Assembly (NCBI GenBank): GCA_963815495.1 | Contig: CAWFGW010000028.1 | Coordinates: 1 to 64,000 of the forward strand | Length of the DNA stretch: 64,000 nucleotides | Direction: 5' to 3' | DNA from: CAWFGW01 sp963815495 | GTDB taxonomy: Bacteria; Bacteroidota; Bacteroidia; Cytophagales; JAAEPT01 | Part shown: positions 31,801 through 43,000 of the stretch, piece by piece | Numbering within the stretch: the first letter of the stretch is position 1 | Layout: each line of letters opens with the position of its first letter | The notes under the pieces: generated by a model | Told to the model about the DNA's origin: nothing | Database searches by the model: none | The model's input: the letters and a program-made list of their open reading frames with translations, nothing else | Program-made: the position numbers and the translations under genes

Positions 31801-34800
31801 CCACAGCAACCGTGAAGGATAACTTCTTTGGTCTGAACCGTGATTCATCAGCCAATGCCATTCGTGGTTATGGAATTAGTTTATGGCAAAGTCCTAATGT
31901 GATCATCCAGAACAACAATTTTGGAACAATACAGGTGAATTCATCGCTGACTTTACCAGAAAATGGATCGGCTATTTATGCGGTGAATGGTAGTTCAGGA
32001 TTACAGGTTCGAGAGAATGATTTTACACTTAATTCCGATACCCTAACTTCGGCAATAGCAGGAAATGCCGTATTTATTTCTGGTGATAATCCAGCTGCTT
32101 CGGCAAGCACCAACTTTACATCCAACAAAGCGACACTCATTGAAAATGATATTATTTCCACTCAATCAGCATTCACGTTGCATCAGGTTTCAAATGCCTC
32201 AATTGAAGGAAATCGGGTGCAATCCATCGAAACAGATGCAGTAGTTATTGATCGGGGAAATCACAATAAAATCATCAACACAGAAATATACCGTACGCCA
32301 GCTACCTTCAAAGGGATAAATCTGGTGAATATAGGTAATGATACGATATCTAAACCAACTTTAGACTTTATCGATTTCTTTGATGCAAAAGGAGGCTTGT
32401 TTGTCAATGGCTTAGCACCAGCGAATTCATTTATAGAGTTTTTTAAAGCTTCACCACTTTCTCAGACAGCGATTCAACTCCTAGACACTACTCAAGCCAA
32501 CGAAAAAGGAGAGTGGAGTGTGACCATCAGCAAGGATAAGTTGAATTTGAATGGCACGAACTATTTTACTGCCACCGCTCGAGATGCTGCAGGAAATACT
32601 TCTGAGCTTGCTACCGATTTGAGTATAACCATCAACGCGTGTATGGTAACAAAAACTGCTGATGCGGGAGATTCCACCTTGCGTGATGCTGTAGTAAGAG
32701 CGAATAACAGTGAGTGTAATTTGGTGTTATTTGATATTTCGCCATTAGACACTACACAAAATCACATTACCATTGAAACAGCCTTGCCAGCACTTACCAA
32801 GAGTAAGGTAATTGTGGATGCTTCTTCAGAAGTTGGGTTTAAACTGGAAAGAGGTGGAGGAGTTGTCACCGTCATTGCAGAAGATTCTTCTCTTAACGGT
32901 TTTAGAATTTCAGGTACGCATGGTGTACCAGTTCACGGATTGAACGTTGAAAATGTGGTTTCGGGGGTGGTTATTGAAAACACAACAAAAACCACGTGGG
33001 ATTACAGCCAGTTTTTAAATAATGGAACAGCCGTGAATGTGGTTTCAGGTACGGATGCACTCTTGCAATTTAACCGGGTGGTTGGTAATGAAACAGGTCA
33101 GGACGCGAAAAACGGATTTATAATTTCAGGACAAGATCATGAAATCAATGAAAATGACTTTACTGATTTAACAGAAACAGCTCTTCAATTAACGGGTTCT
33201 GGACATAAAGCGGATACAAACACTGCTTACAATATAGGTCAGAATACCTCTTTTGAAGTAGGGAAAGCAGCCTATGTATTGAACAATTGCTCAAATGTAT
33301 TATTCTCCAATAACTCAGTAGATACAGCCAGTGTCGGTTTTTATTTTTCTGAAAGTGACAGCCTTACCTTGGTCGATTTAAATGCGATTGCCTCATCGAA
33401 TTTTGGTTTTTATTTTAACAAATGTGATCGAGTAAATATCACCAGATCTCAGGTGGATTCTTGTGGAGGTACTGGGTTGTATTCAATAGGTGGACATAAT
33501 AATTTGTTTGCAGTAGGCGTATCGAAAGCGACCAATACAGCTGTTTTATTAGAAGACGAAGTCAGTCCAACAGTTCAAAAAAGCTTTTTAACCGAATGTG
33601 GGCAAGGAATTAGCCTAGTGAATAGTACGTCTGCAACTATTGATGAGAATTATTTAATTGATCTTACTGGTGATGTCATTTTATTGGATGTTAAGAGTGC
33701 TAGTGCCACGATTACGAATAATCAATTAGGGTTAGAAGGAATTGGAAATACAGGTGTCGCCTTAACGCTTTTGAGTGATAGTAATACCGTTGAAAACAAT
33801 AAAGTATTCGACAATCAAGGCGGAGGCATTGTAACCACAGGTCAGCACAACAGAATGGTTAAAAATCTGATAGGGAAAAATGATACTGCGGAATACAAAC
33901 CGTCTACAAAGGGTATTGACTTATCAAATGGAGTGGGAAATGTTGGTATTACCGAACCTGAAATTCTAGGTAAGTTCACTAGTGGTACAGACTCTAATGC
34001 TACTATTACAGTGACCGGTAGAGGTGTAGAAGGGGATACCATCCACTTATATATTAACGATGGCTGGTATGAGTCTGCCTTGAAGTATATTAACACAACA
34101 GTTGTTGACGCAGAGGGAAAATGGGTGGTCGTTTTAAACAAATCGGATTTACTAGTTGGAGTCACCAGTTATGGTATTGCAACAGCTACTAATAGTGATA
34201 ACAACACGTCAGAGTTTAGTAACATCTTCCCGTTAGGCGATTGTTATGTGGTGTCAAATAAAGATAATGGTGACAACGAATACCCACCAACGGGTTCATA
34301 TCGTCAAGCGGTTGGTTGTTTAAATGTACAGCAGGAGTCCACCAACTTATTGTTTGAAATTGCTGGGGAAGCAACAATCAAATTAGAGTCTCCAATTGAT
34401 TCAATCTACAACCGTTTTGGGTTTAATTATTATGGTAGAAATGGAGGTGTTATTCCAGCCACGTTGACTAAAGTAGATTCTTTGTATACATCTAACATTC
34501 CAGCATTAAGGGTAAACCTCGATTCCGGAAGAGCTTATGTGTCTTATGTTGAAATTAAGGATTTTGAAGAGGCAGTAGACTTAGTAGGAGACGGCATTGA
34601 ACTGGATGGTTTAACCCTGACAGGGGATACCATTAGCAGAGGAATAGGGGTTTCATTTGTTGGTGATAGTATTCAATTGAAAAACCTGACAGTCAGCAGT
34701 TTTTCACTAGGAGTCGATGCCCAAAACTCAACCAACTTACATGTTTACAAAGGGAACTTTTCAGTGTTAAAAACGTCCATTGATGCAAGTAACTCCACTG

Positions 34801-37800
34801 GATTAAGAGTAGATAGTGCACGTTTTGGGAATTCTCAAAATGGTAGTTTGTATGGGGATGGAATACAAAACGCTACAATTACCGGAAATGAATTTGGCGC
34901 TTTAGGTGGGGTGAATTTTGCCTCCCTTTGGTTAGAAAATTCGCAAGCTGTTACCGTTGCAGGCAATAAATTTTCAAAAGCACAGCCAGACAATCAAAAC
35001 CGTTTTGCCGATGAATATACCGCACATGATATTTATATCAGTAATTCAGTAGATAGTTTGGTGATTACTAATAATCAATTTTTAGGTGGAAAAGGAAGAG
35101 CTATTTCTTTCTCTCCATCCGAAGCTTCCAGTCAATATCAGCACATTGAGATCACCAAAAATACCGCAAAGGATTATGAAGGTGATGTCTTCTTTATTAC
35201 AGCACAACAGGTTTTAATAGACAGTAATGTTATTGGAGCCGTTCGAAGAGAAGCAAGAGATACAAGTTTATATATACCAGAAGATAATTGGTTTATCGAT
35301 ACGGTGCTGTATGTAGTTACTGGTTCTAACCACGCTATTACAGTTTTTAATACCAACAATGTGACCATTACTAATAATCAATTGGATGGTGGCGCTGAAA
35401 GTGTTGTGGACATTCGTGGGTCAGAAAATGTGTTGGTTTCACGAACTACAGTTACAGGTTTCAATGAAGCTGTTTTACCCATTGATATCCATAAAGGCAC
35501 AAGTGAAAAATCGAATAATGATAAGCTGACGCCTAAGATTTTACGCTATGAGTTTATTTTAGATTCCTGTGCCAAATACTTGTATCTGATTGGAACATCA
35601 GAGCCGTTTGATGAAATCGAACTGTTTTTTAGTGATAGCTCTAACTACTTGAATGAATATGCGGATTCAACCATAGCCGATGCAGCTGGTTTTTGGGCGT
35701 ACCGTGTTCCTCCTGAGTTATATCCTAAACCGAAAGAAGAAGGATTGTTTTACATCGCAACAGGGTCCGACACTATTCATGGTACTTCACAAGCAAGTAA
35801 TATGCTTTATATTCCTCCGTTTGTAGATTCCTTAATTGTAAAAAACACCGCGGATACCGGAGCCTTCTCGTTGCGTGAAGCAGTTAAAGCGGTCAACTGT
35901 TCTAAGTTTTATTCGGTAGTTACATTTGACTTTGCAAGTGATTTTTCACTTCAAACGATTGAATTAAAAACACCTCTTGATACCATCAATAGTTTCTTAG
36001 GTTTTGAAATGAACGGCTGGGGCAAAGATCAATATCAAATTTTAATTGACGGTAGTTTATTAGTTGATACAACAGGTTTTGGGTTCTATATCGACACAGC
36101 AAGTACCGAAGCTCTTATCAGCCATTTAGCCTTCAAGGACTTTGATACCGCCATGGTGATCGGCAACAGTAAAATGAAGCTGTCGAATTTAGACATCAGT
36201 AGTGAGAATGAAGGTGCTTTAGGACTTCATGTGTTGAGTAACACAACTGAAACCACTATTGAAAAAAGCTTTATCCATGATATCTCAAAGGGAATCGGGT
36301 AGACTCTGCAAATAGCAAATTGATAATTAATGAGAACTTATTGCAACAAGTAGATTCCGCTATTCACATTGGCCAGTCGGTCAATGAAAGTGAAATTACT
36401 AACAACATTATCGGTGGATTTAATGGTTTTGCCATTTGGCTGGATAGTGCGGGGGGAAAGGGTAACTTAATTCAATCGAACTATATGGGATATGATGTCA
36501 ATAAAGGAGCAAATGCTTCTTCAGGCATAGGTATTCGTATCACGCATGCTAATAACCAAACCGTTGAAAACAATGTGATAGGTAATATTTCGGGATCAGG
36601 AATTGTATTAGAAGGATTTAGTGAATCCAATAGTTTAAAAACCAACCTCATTGGTTTAGTCGATTCACTAACTGCATCGCCTATTGATGGAGATGGTATT
36701 GTTTTCCAATCTCATGAATCAGATGGCGGAAGGCCGACAACTAACTTTATTTCAGACAACACCATTCTACACGTGACAGGCAACGGTATAACTATAGTAG
36801 ATGCCGATGCTAATAACATTTCTACCAATAAAATTGGCTTAAACACCAACGACCAAGAAGTACCAATGGGAGCGTATGCTATTATTGATAAAAACTCCAC
36901 TTCAAATAATTATTTTAACAATACGCTTACTGGTTATTCTGTAAATGGCATCACGCTTGAAAACTCCGAGCAGGCGTTAATTAGCCAAAATGCGATTTAT
37001 AGTCCAATGAGTACTGGTGATGGTATTCATCTGATAAGCTCTAATACTACCGTACAAGTACCAGCCATTACAAGTGTTGAGTTAATCGACACCTCCAAAG
37101 TGATTGTTACGGGAACATCCCCTCAAGCAAACACACGGATAGAATTGTTTAAAGGTTATGAAGGAAACAAACAGTCCATTGATTATGTCGCAACAGCCAT
37201 TCCAGTAAATGGAGTTTGGACTTTACAGGTGTCCAGAAGTTTCTTTAATCTCAGTGAAACCTTGTTTTTCACAGCAACTTCCACTGATCAAAATGGGAGT
37301 ACCTCTGAATTTAGTGAAGTCAAATTTATCGATCAGATGTTGTGTAAATTACCAGAGGACATCGACTTATTGGTGGATAGCAAATTAGTGTGTCCGGGTA
37401 TAGAAGTGAAGCTCAATGCAGGGTTGGAAGGGTTCAATTATGAATGGACTTCAGATTCACTGGAAGAACCGGTAACTACACAATATTTAACTGTAAAAAA
37501 AGAAGCTAAATACAACCTTAGAATGTATGATGATGACGGTTGTGAGTACTTAGATCAGTTTGATTTACAGTTATATGAAAAAGCTTCAGAGCCTGACTAT
37601 TTAGTGGCATCTGATGTGTTTTTAGGCGATACCATTGTGTTGGTGGATTTAGGTGAATTCACAGATGATTCAACAGAGTGGGCATTTGATGGAGCAAAAG
37701 CTTGGCAAGATACGCAAGGAGCATGATTATTGGAAGATTACTTTCCCTGAAGTAAAAAAGTATACGATTTCTCAAATCAATACCAAAGAATCGTGTACGA

Positions 37801-38141
37801 CTATTCAACGGCATGATATCAATGTGTTAGATCCTTTCTTTTATACTGATAGCACCAGTATTTTCTTCCATACCTTATCGATTGATGAATTTACAGTTAA
37901 CCCTTCTCCAAATGACGGCAGTCAACCATTTACGGTACGCATAACCTTGTCAAAACCAGCTGATATGACTTTAATGTTCTTTACCGACCAGGGGATTAAA
38001 AGTCTCAATACAATAGCGTTAAAAGGTAGTGATAATTATGAAGTCACCTTACCGGTAAAAGACCTTTCACCAGGAACCTATATTGTGAGGGTATTTAGTT
38101 ATAGTATTAGTGCGTCTAAAGTGGTTATCATCAGTGAATAA
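22851..38141 (+). CDS. Giant parallel beta-helix surface protein with T9SS type A tail (frame-broken)
   Basis: Read through two one-base breaks, the gene encodes about 5096 residues. The start is the ATG at 22851, giving a signal peptide ending near GAFAQ. Ten units follow. Each opens with a CSLREA-like cap (for example NTNDSGEGSLRAAVECAN), continues as right-handed parallel beta-helix rungs rich in Asn, and ends in an Ig-like segment with a TATDxxGNTSELS strand. Caps begin near residues 26, 465, 882, 1275, 1743, 2557, 2837, 3263, 3797 and 4328. An Ig-like domain (~4830-4920) and a T9SS type A sorting domain (~5010-5096, ending SPGTYIVRVFSYS then KVVIISE) close it. The frame is lost at 36296-36303 (one base too few in a G run) and at about 37714-37722 (one base too many). 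If both are real, the product stops at 36302 and lacks its sorting tail. It likely forms a long filamentous adhesin or scaffold. Confidence 0.85.
24261..25546 (+). repeat. Pair of 35-bp identical direct repeats inside the giant gene
   Basis: The segment encoding the cap motif NDSGEGSLRAA is identical over 35 bases at 24261-24295 and 25512-25546, with a close variant near 22940. It marks recent duplication or conversion between beta-helix units 2 and 3 and is a natural place for recombination or assembly collapse. Confidence 0.7.
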
Positions 38142-38195
38142 GTTTTTCATGTCTATTATTTATAAGTGTATTAACTGCATTCAGGACTTTAAAGC

Positions 38196-38270
38196 AATGG
38201 TTTGTGTCTTCACAAACCATTTAAAAAAAAGGAAATGGATTTCGCCTTTGTTGGAGTTATCTCCAACAAA
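38196..38270. repeat. Two tandem palindromes between the giant gene and the barrel gene
   Basis: The first is a perfect 11-bp stem with a TCTT loop (38196-38206 with 38211-38221). The second is a perfect 10-bp stem with a TTAT loop (38247-38256 with 38261-38270). The second is related to the palindrome at 3980. A third repeat-like segment (CATCCTGAGTGAAGCGAAGG) follows near 38309. They lie in the apparent 5' end of the next reading frame and may have been inserted there. Confidence 0.7.
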
Positions 38271-40071
38271 TTCTGTTAAAACACAAAATAATTATCCTCA
38301 GCAGTTCATCATCCTGAGTGAAGCGAAGGACTTCTTTAAAAAACTAAGCCTCACAAACCATCTCAAGAATTCAAAACTCGCAATCACCTTTATACTACTA
38401 TTTTCTTGCTCTACCCTTTTCGCCCAGGACTTAGAACAAATAGGGGTGAAGAAAGGAGTAAAAGTGAACGGAGGCATTTCCACTAGTCATTTTGTGTATA
38501 GCTCAAACAGCATTGAAAATCGCGCAGACCCGTATTTCTTTGTCGTAAATGGAAATCTAAATTTTGATTTTTTTGGTGTGTCCGTACCACTTTCTTTTGC
38601 TTACAGCAATCAAGAATTAACCTACCGCCAACCGTTTAACATTATTGGCGCAAGTCCTAAATACAAATGGATCCAGGCACATGTTGGTTATCGAAACATG
38701 ACTTTTTCACCTTATACTCTAAATGGTCACTTGTTTTTAGGAGCTGGATTGGAATTAACACCCACTGACCATTGGGAAGTGAAAATGATGTACGGGCGGT
38801 TGAACAAAGCCATTGAATATGATCCGGAACTCAGCACTCAGCCTTTTTACAAACGCATGGGAGCAGGAGTGATGGCGACCTATAAAAATGGGAATGATAA
38901 AGTATTCATAAGCTCCTTTTCAGCAAAAGATGATGTGAACTCATTAATTGTAAAGCCAGATGCCATTGGGGTTACTCCTCAGCAAAATGCAGTAATCAGC
39001 ATTGGTGCTACCAAACAACTGCTGGAGAAGGTAAACCTTGATGTAGAGTTAGCACGCTCAGCACTTACACGCGATATTCGAAGCGAAGATAGAATTGCTG
39101 GTTTGGGTGATGGCTTTGACCGAGTATTTTATATCCCAAGTAATAATACTACCGTCTATTATAATGCATTTAAATCCAACCTAAACTACCAAATTAAAGC
39201 CTCAACAATAGGGGTCGGCTATGAACGTATTGACCCAGGGTATCAAACCTTAGGTGCCTATTATTTCAACAATGATTTAGAAAATGTAACGGTGAACTTT
39301 GGCTCCACCGTGTTAAAACAAAAAGTACGGTTTAATGTCAACGTTGGTGGACAGCGCAACAACCTTGATGGGACAAAACTTACAACCATGAAACGGTTTA
39401 TTGGTGCGGTCAATTTAGGGATTACCGCTTCGCAGAAAACCTCGATTTCTGCAGGTTATTCTAACTTCTCATCGTATGCTAATATTATTACCGCAGAACA
39501 ACGGCTAACCCAGCTCACACCATTTGATAATTACGACACGCTCAACTTTGTGCAAATTTCTCATACAGCCAATGCAGGCGTGCAACACCGCTTGCGGACT
39601 ACAGAAAAAGTGAATAGTGCTATTTCAGTAAATGGTAACTACCAACAGACAGGAGATCAACAAGGAGATGCTTCCAACACTTCGCGTATTTACAGCTCCA
39701 ATGCAAATTATACCCAAACATGGAAAGAACCACAATTAAGTCTAATGGTGGGTACGAACTGGAATTTAAATAAAACGTTTATAAGTGATGTTCAGTTTTA
39801 TGGTGGGACTGTAGGGGTTACAAAAGCTTTTCTTGAAAAGAAATTGCAGTCCAATGTGTCGTTAACCATTAATAATAGTTTGGAAGATGGGGTGACTACT
39901 GCAAGACTCGCCTCGCTACGAGTGGGTAATACCTTAACTATCAAAAAACAACATTCGGTATTTGTGAACTTGAATTACCTCTATCGCCAAAAGTTAGGAG
40001 AAAGTGAAGGGCAATACAATACTTCATTTAGTGAAATGACCCTTAGTTTTGGATACGGTTATACCTTTTAA
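38197..40071 (+). CDS. Probable outer-membrane beta-barrel protein
   Basis: The start is uncertain. The frame is open from 38110, but no ATG lies near the obvious signal peptide (SKLAITFILLFSCSTLFAQ, ending near 38427), and the only ATG downstream of the giant gene's stop, at 38197, lies inside a palindrome. From that ATG the product is 624 residues. The mature part (~540 residues) is a succession of amphipathic beta strands with aromatic girdles, and the C-terminus ends FGYGYTF, the terminal aromatic pattern of outer-membrane barrels. Three bases separate its stop from the start of the toxin-like gene, so the two are co-expressed. It may be a channel or anchor for that protein, but no known family could be assigned. 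Confidence 0.7.
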   Translation: MVCVFTNHLKKRKWISPLLELSPTNSVKTQNNYPQQFIILSEAKDFFKKLSLTNHLKNSKLAITFILLFSCSTLFAQDLEQIGVKKGVKVNGGISTSHFVYSSNSIENRADPYFFVVNGNLNFDFFGVSVPLSFAYSNQELTYRQPFNIIGASPKYKWIQAHVGYRNMTFSPYTLNGHLFLGAGLELTPTDHWEVKMMYGRLNKAIEYDPELSTQPFYKRMGAGVMATYKNGNDKVFISSFSAKDDVNSLIVKPDAIGVTPQQNAVISIGATKQLLEKVNLDVELARSALTRDIRSEDRIAGLGDGFDRVFYIPSNNTTVYYNAFKSNLNYQIKASTIGVGYERIDPGYQTLGAYYFNNDLENVTVNFGSTVLKQKVRFNVNVGGQRNNLDGTKLTTMKRFIGAVNLGITASQKTSISAGYSNFSSYANIITAEQRLTQLTPFDNYDTLNFVQISHTANAGVQHRLRTTEKVNSAISVNGNYQQTGDQQGDASNTSRIYSSNANYTQTWKEPQLSLMVGTNWNLNKTFISDVQFYGGTVGVTKAFLEKKLQSNVSLTINNSLEDGVTTARLASLRVGNTLTIKKQHSVFVNLNYLYRQKLGESEGQYNTSFSEMTLSFGYGYTF

Positions 40072-40074
40072 TTA

Positions 40075-43000
40075 ATGAATAGCGTGAACAACAGTTTTAA
40101 AAATAGTAATTCAACACCGTTCAAGGGACTTTTATCACTCATCTTCGTCCTGATGCTGATGAGTTCACCTTTTAAAGGATGGTCACAAGGAGGTATTTAT
40201 CCTGTTCAAGTGAATACAGTGATACAACCACCTTTTACCTTAAATTACAACGACTACACCTTACCAGGTAAATTCTTTTCTCAAATTTTCTTAGCAGATA
40301 GAAATCGAGAAAAGCTGGAAGTGTATTTGAAATTGACCATTAAGGGTCCAAATAACATCAATATATTCACTACTAATCCACAGGCTCACCCACCAGTTTC
40401 GTTGTCGGGTGGATCGATTACTACTGTTACCAGTGATGAGTATGGTTATTTGTTTTCCACCAATAATTTAACTTTTTCAGGCATTGCTCCTCAAGCACCT
40501 CTTCCTGAAGGTTTTTATATTTTTAATATTGAAGTCATTGAAAAGAAGACCGGTATTACGGTTTCAAATTCCTTTGTAGGTGGTTTTTCTACCATGATTG
40601 TGCGTAGCGATCCTCCTTTTTTGAATACGCCTGTCAATCAAAAAAATATTGAAATGACAGTGCCTCAACCTACGATACCGTTTCAATGGACCCCTCGACA
40701 AGTTTCTTTAAATACGGTAAATAATATCAAATATAACTTGCGCGTAGTGCGGATTTCTACTCCCGGAACTCCTCCCAATCAGGCCATGAATAGCGGTGCC
40801 CCAAAAGTACTGGACATTGTCACTACAGGGACAAGCTTTGCGTGGGACATGAACAACCCACAGATTATTACCGACCCCTTAGCCAATAGTACCGCAGGAG
40901 CTTTAATAGATAATAATAGTATCGCAGAAGGGGTGTTTGCTTGGCAGGTACAGGCAATTGACCCCAATAATAGTGATGTATTTAAAAACCAGGGTTATTC
41001 AGAAGTTTACTCTTTCACTTATTCCAAACCATGTGATTTGCCCGTGTTACAGTCGCTGGAATTGCAACCCGACAATTCAATAAAAGTAAATCTAATAGCA
41101 AATGAATCGCATCAGCTGTACGAAGTATTTGTAAAGGAGTTAGGGTCCAAGTCATTTGCTCAAAAGGTATCATCCGAAACACAGCCTATCCTAATATCTA
41201 ATTTAGATCCATCCATGACCTACGAAGTGCAAACAAGAGCACAATGTGGTGTTGCGTGGACGAATAAAGCATATATGGGAACGGTGACTACAACAGGCAG
41301 TACAGGGACAGGTTGTTTAGCTCCAACGACTATTTTATCAGAAGTCAAAGAAGACACTTTGGTGACCTTTAAATGGGACAACTCCAATTTAAGTGGCGAA
41401 TACCGCTTGTTCTTACAATTAGAAGGTAAAGAATTAGAAGAACTGATTGTAACAGACACCGTCTATACCACTACTGTTTTAACAGCCAACTATCCTCTTG
41501 AACTTTCTGTAGATGCTGTTTGTGGGGATAAGTTCGGCTTGGGTACAGCTATTAAATTAACCCAAGCAACCAATGGCTATGTTGGCGAATGTACCTTACC
41601 AGAAAGAAACGGATTTGTGCCAGAACTGCAAGGCGTTGGTGCTTATGCAACATGGAGCAAGTTACCCGAACATCAGTCGTTTGATTTACGCTACCGAAAA
41701 CAAGGCGATGCCAACTGGATTCCCGAACAAACACTTGCTGCTTTGCCACGACCCCAAGCACAGTTGGACAGCATAAAAACAGGGGTCCAATACGAATACC
41801 AGTTAAAATATACGTGTGCTTCAGAAGCCACAGCCTGGTCGGATACGCGAACGTTTTTATTGGATCAGTCCAGCAGCACGAACACCAATAATGTCACCTC
41901 CACAGGGAGCTGTATGCCTCCTCGAGCAGTTTTAGATGAATTAACCGGAGAAACCTCTATCGAGATAAAATGGGATAAAGTAAGTGGGGTGCGTGAGTAT
42001 GAATTGCTTTATAGGCCATTAAGTGTACCTACATGGACAACAGTAAAGGTGTCAGGCAGAAAATATGAATTGGAAAACCTGTTACCAACTACTCCTTACA
42101 TTTACCAAATTCGATGTGTTTGTCAGGATGGAGCCAGTGTGTCAAGTGATGAGTTACGTTTTAGAACAGGCGATTCCTTGAGTTTTTCTAAAGATTGTCC
42201 AAAAGTAGAGTTAATCACTGCTATAGGCATTTCAGAAACCCAACTTACCACAGCATGGCAAAAAGACGATGCACATGATAGTTTTGTGCTTTTCTACAAA
42301 GAAGATAAACAATCCATTGGTGACTGGTACCAACACCTTACCCCAGATCCTACCTACCTGCTGGATCACTTAAAGCCTAATACCCTTTATAATTTTAAAG
42401 TTCAGGCAACGTGTGGTACCGACAAAGCAAAGGAGTCAGAACCCTTTGACTTTAAAACACTGCCGAGCGAAGATCCACGTGAAGACTTTGAATGTGGTGC
42501 CGAAAGCCCCGATGCATGTGATCGAACCGGCCCTGCTTTAACAGGAGCACTGCAAGTTGATGATATTATTACTGCACATGATTTTAAAATTAAAGTATTA
42601 GAAGGAAGCGGTAACCCATTTAATGGAAAAGGGCAAGTAGTTGTGCCTTACATGAACAATGCACAAGTATTGGTCGACCTCAAAAGTGTAGAAGTTAATG
42701 AGGATTTGTGTATGACCGGTGGTAGAATGATTACCACAGGCATGCATTTACAGCTTTTTCCAGATGAGTTTATCGCTCGAGTAAATGGTGTACTCACAGC
42801 TGTTGATAATACTTTTTCTAAAGTAGAAACCTCCTTAGACCAAGCATCTGGTTATTTAGATCAGATTGATGACATCATTAACACCATTACTGAACCCATT
42901 GATTTGTCTGCTTATGATGATATGTCACCAGAGGAGATGTTTGAGGAAGGTAAACGCTTATATAATGAGAACAAAGACAAATTCGACAAATACACTAGTG

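Noticed and set aside
22900..36300. CRISPR-like or tandem DNA repeats
   Set aside because: The repeats are coding units of over 800 bases that vary in sequence; there are no short, evenly spaced repeats with unique spacers.
36290..36310. Programmed ribosomal frameshift in the giant gene
   Set aside because: No slippery heptamer or stimulatory structure is apparent, and a second break in the opposite direction follows 1.4 kb later; simple indels or errors explain it better.
36320..38141. Two independent genes after the giant protein
   Set aside because: Both reading frames continue the beta-helix, Ig-like and sorting-domain order of the same protein with no start signals, so they are parts of one broken gene.
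38110..38196. GTG start of the barrel gene inside the giant gene's tail
   Set aside because: The added residues overlap the T9SS tail in another frame and show no signal peptide at the N-terminus; a later start is more sensible.
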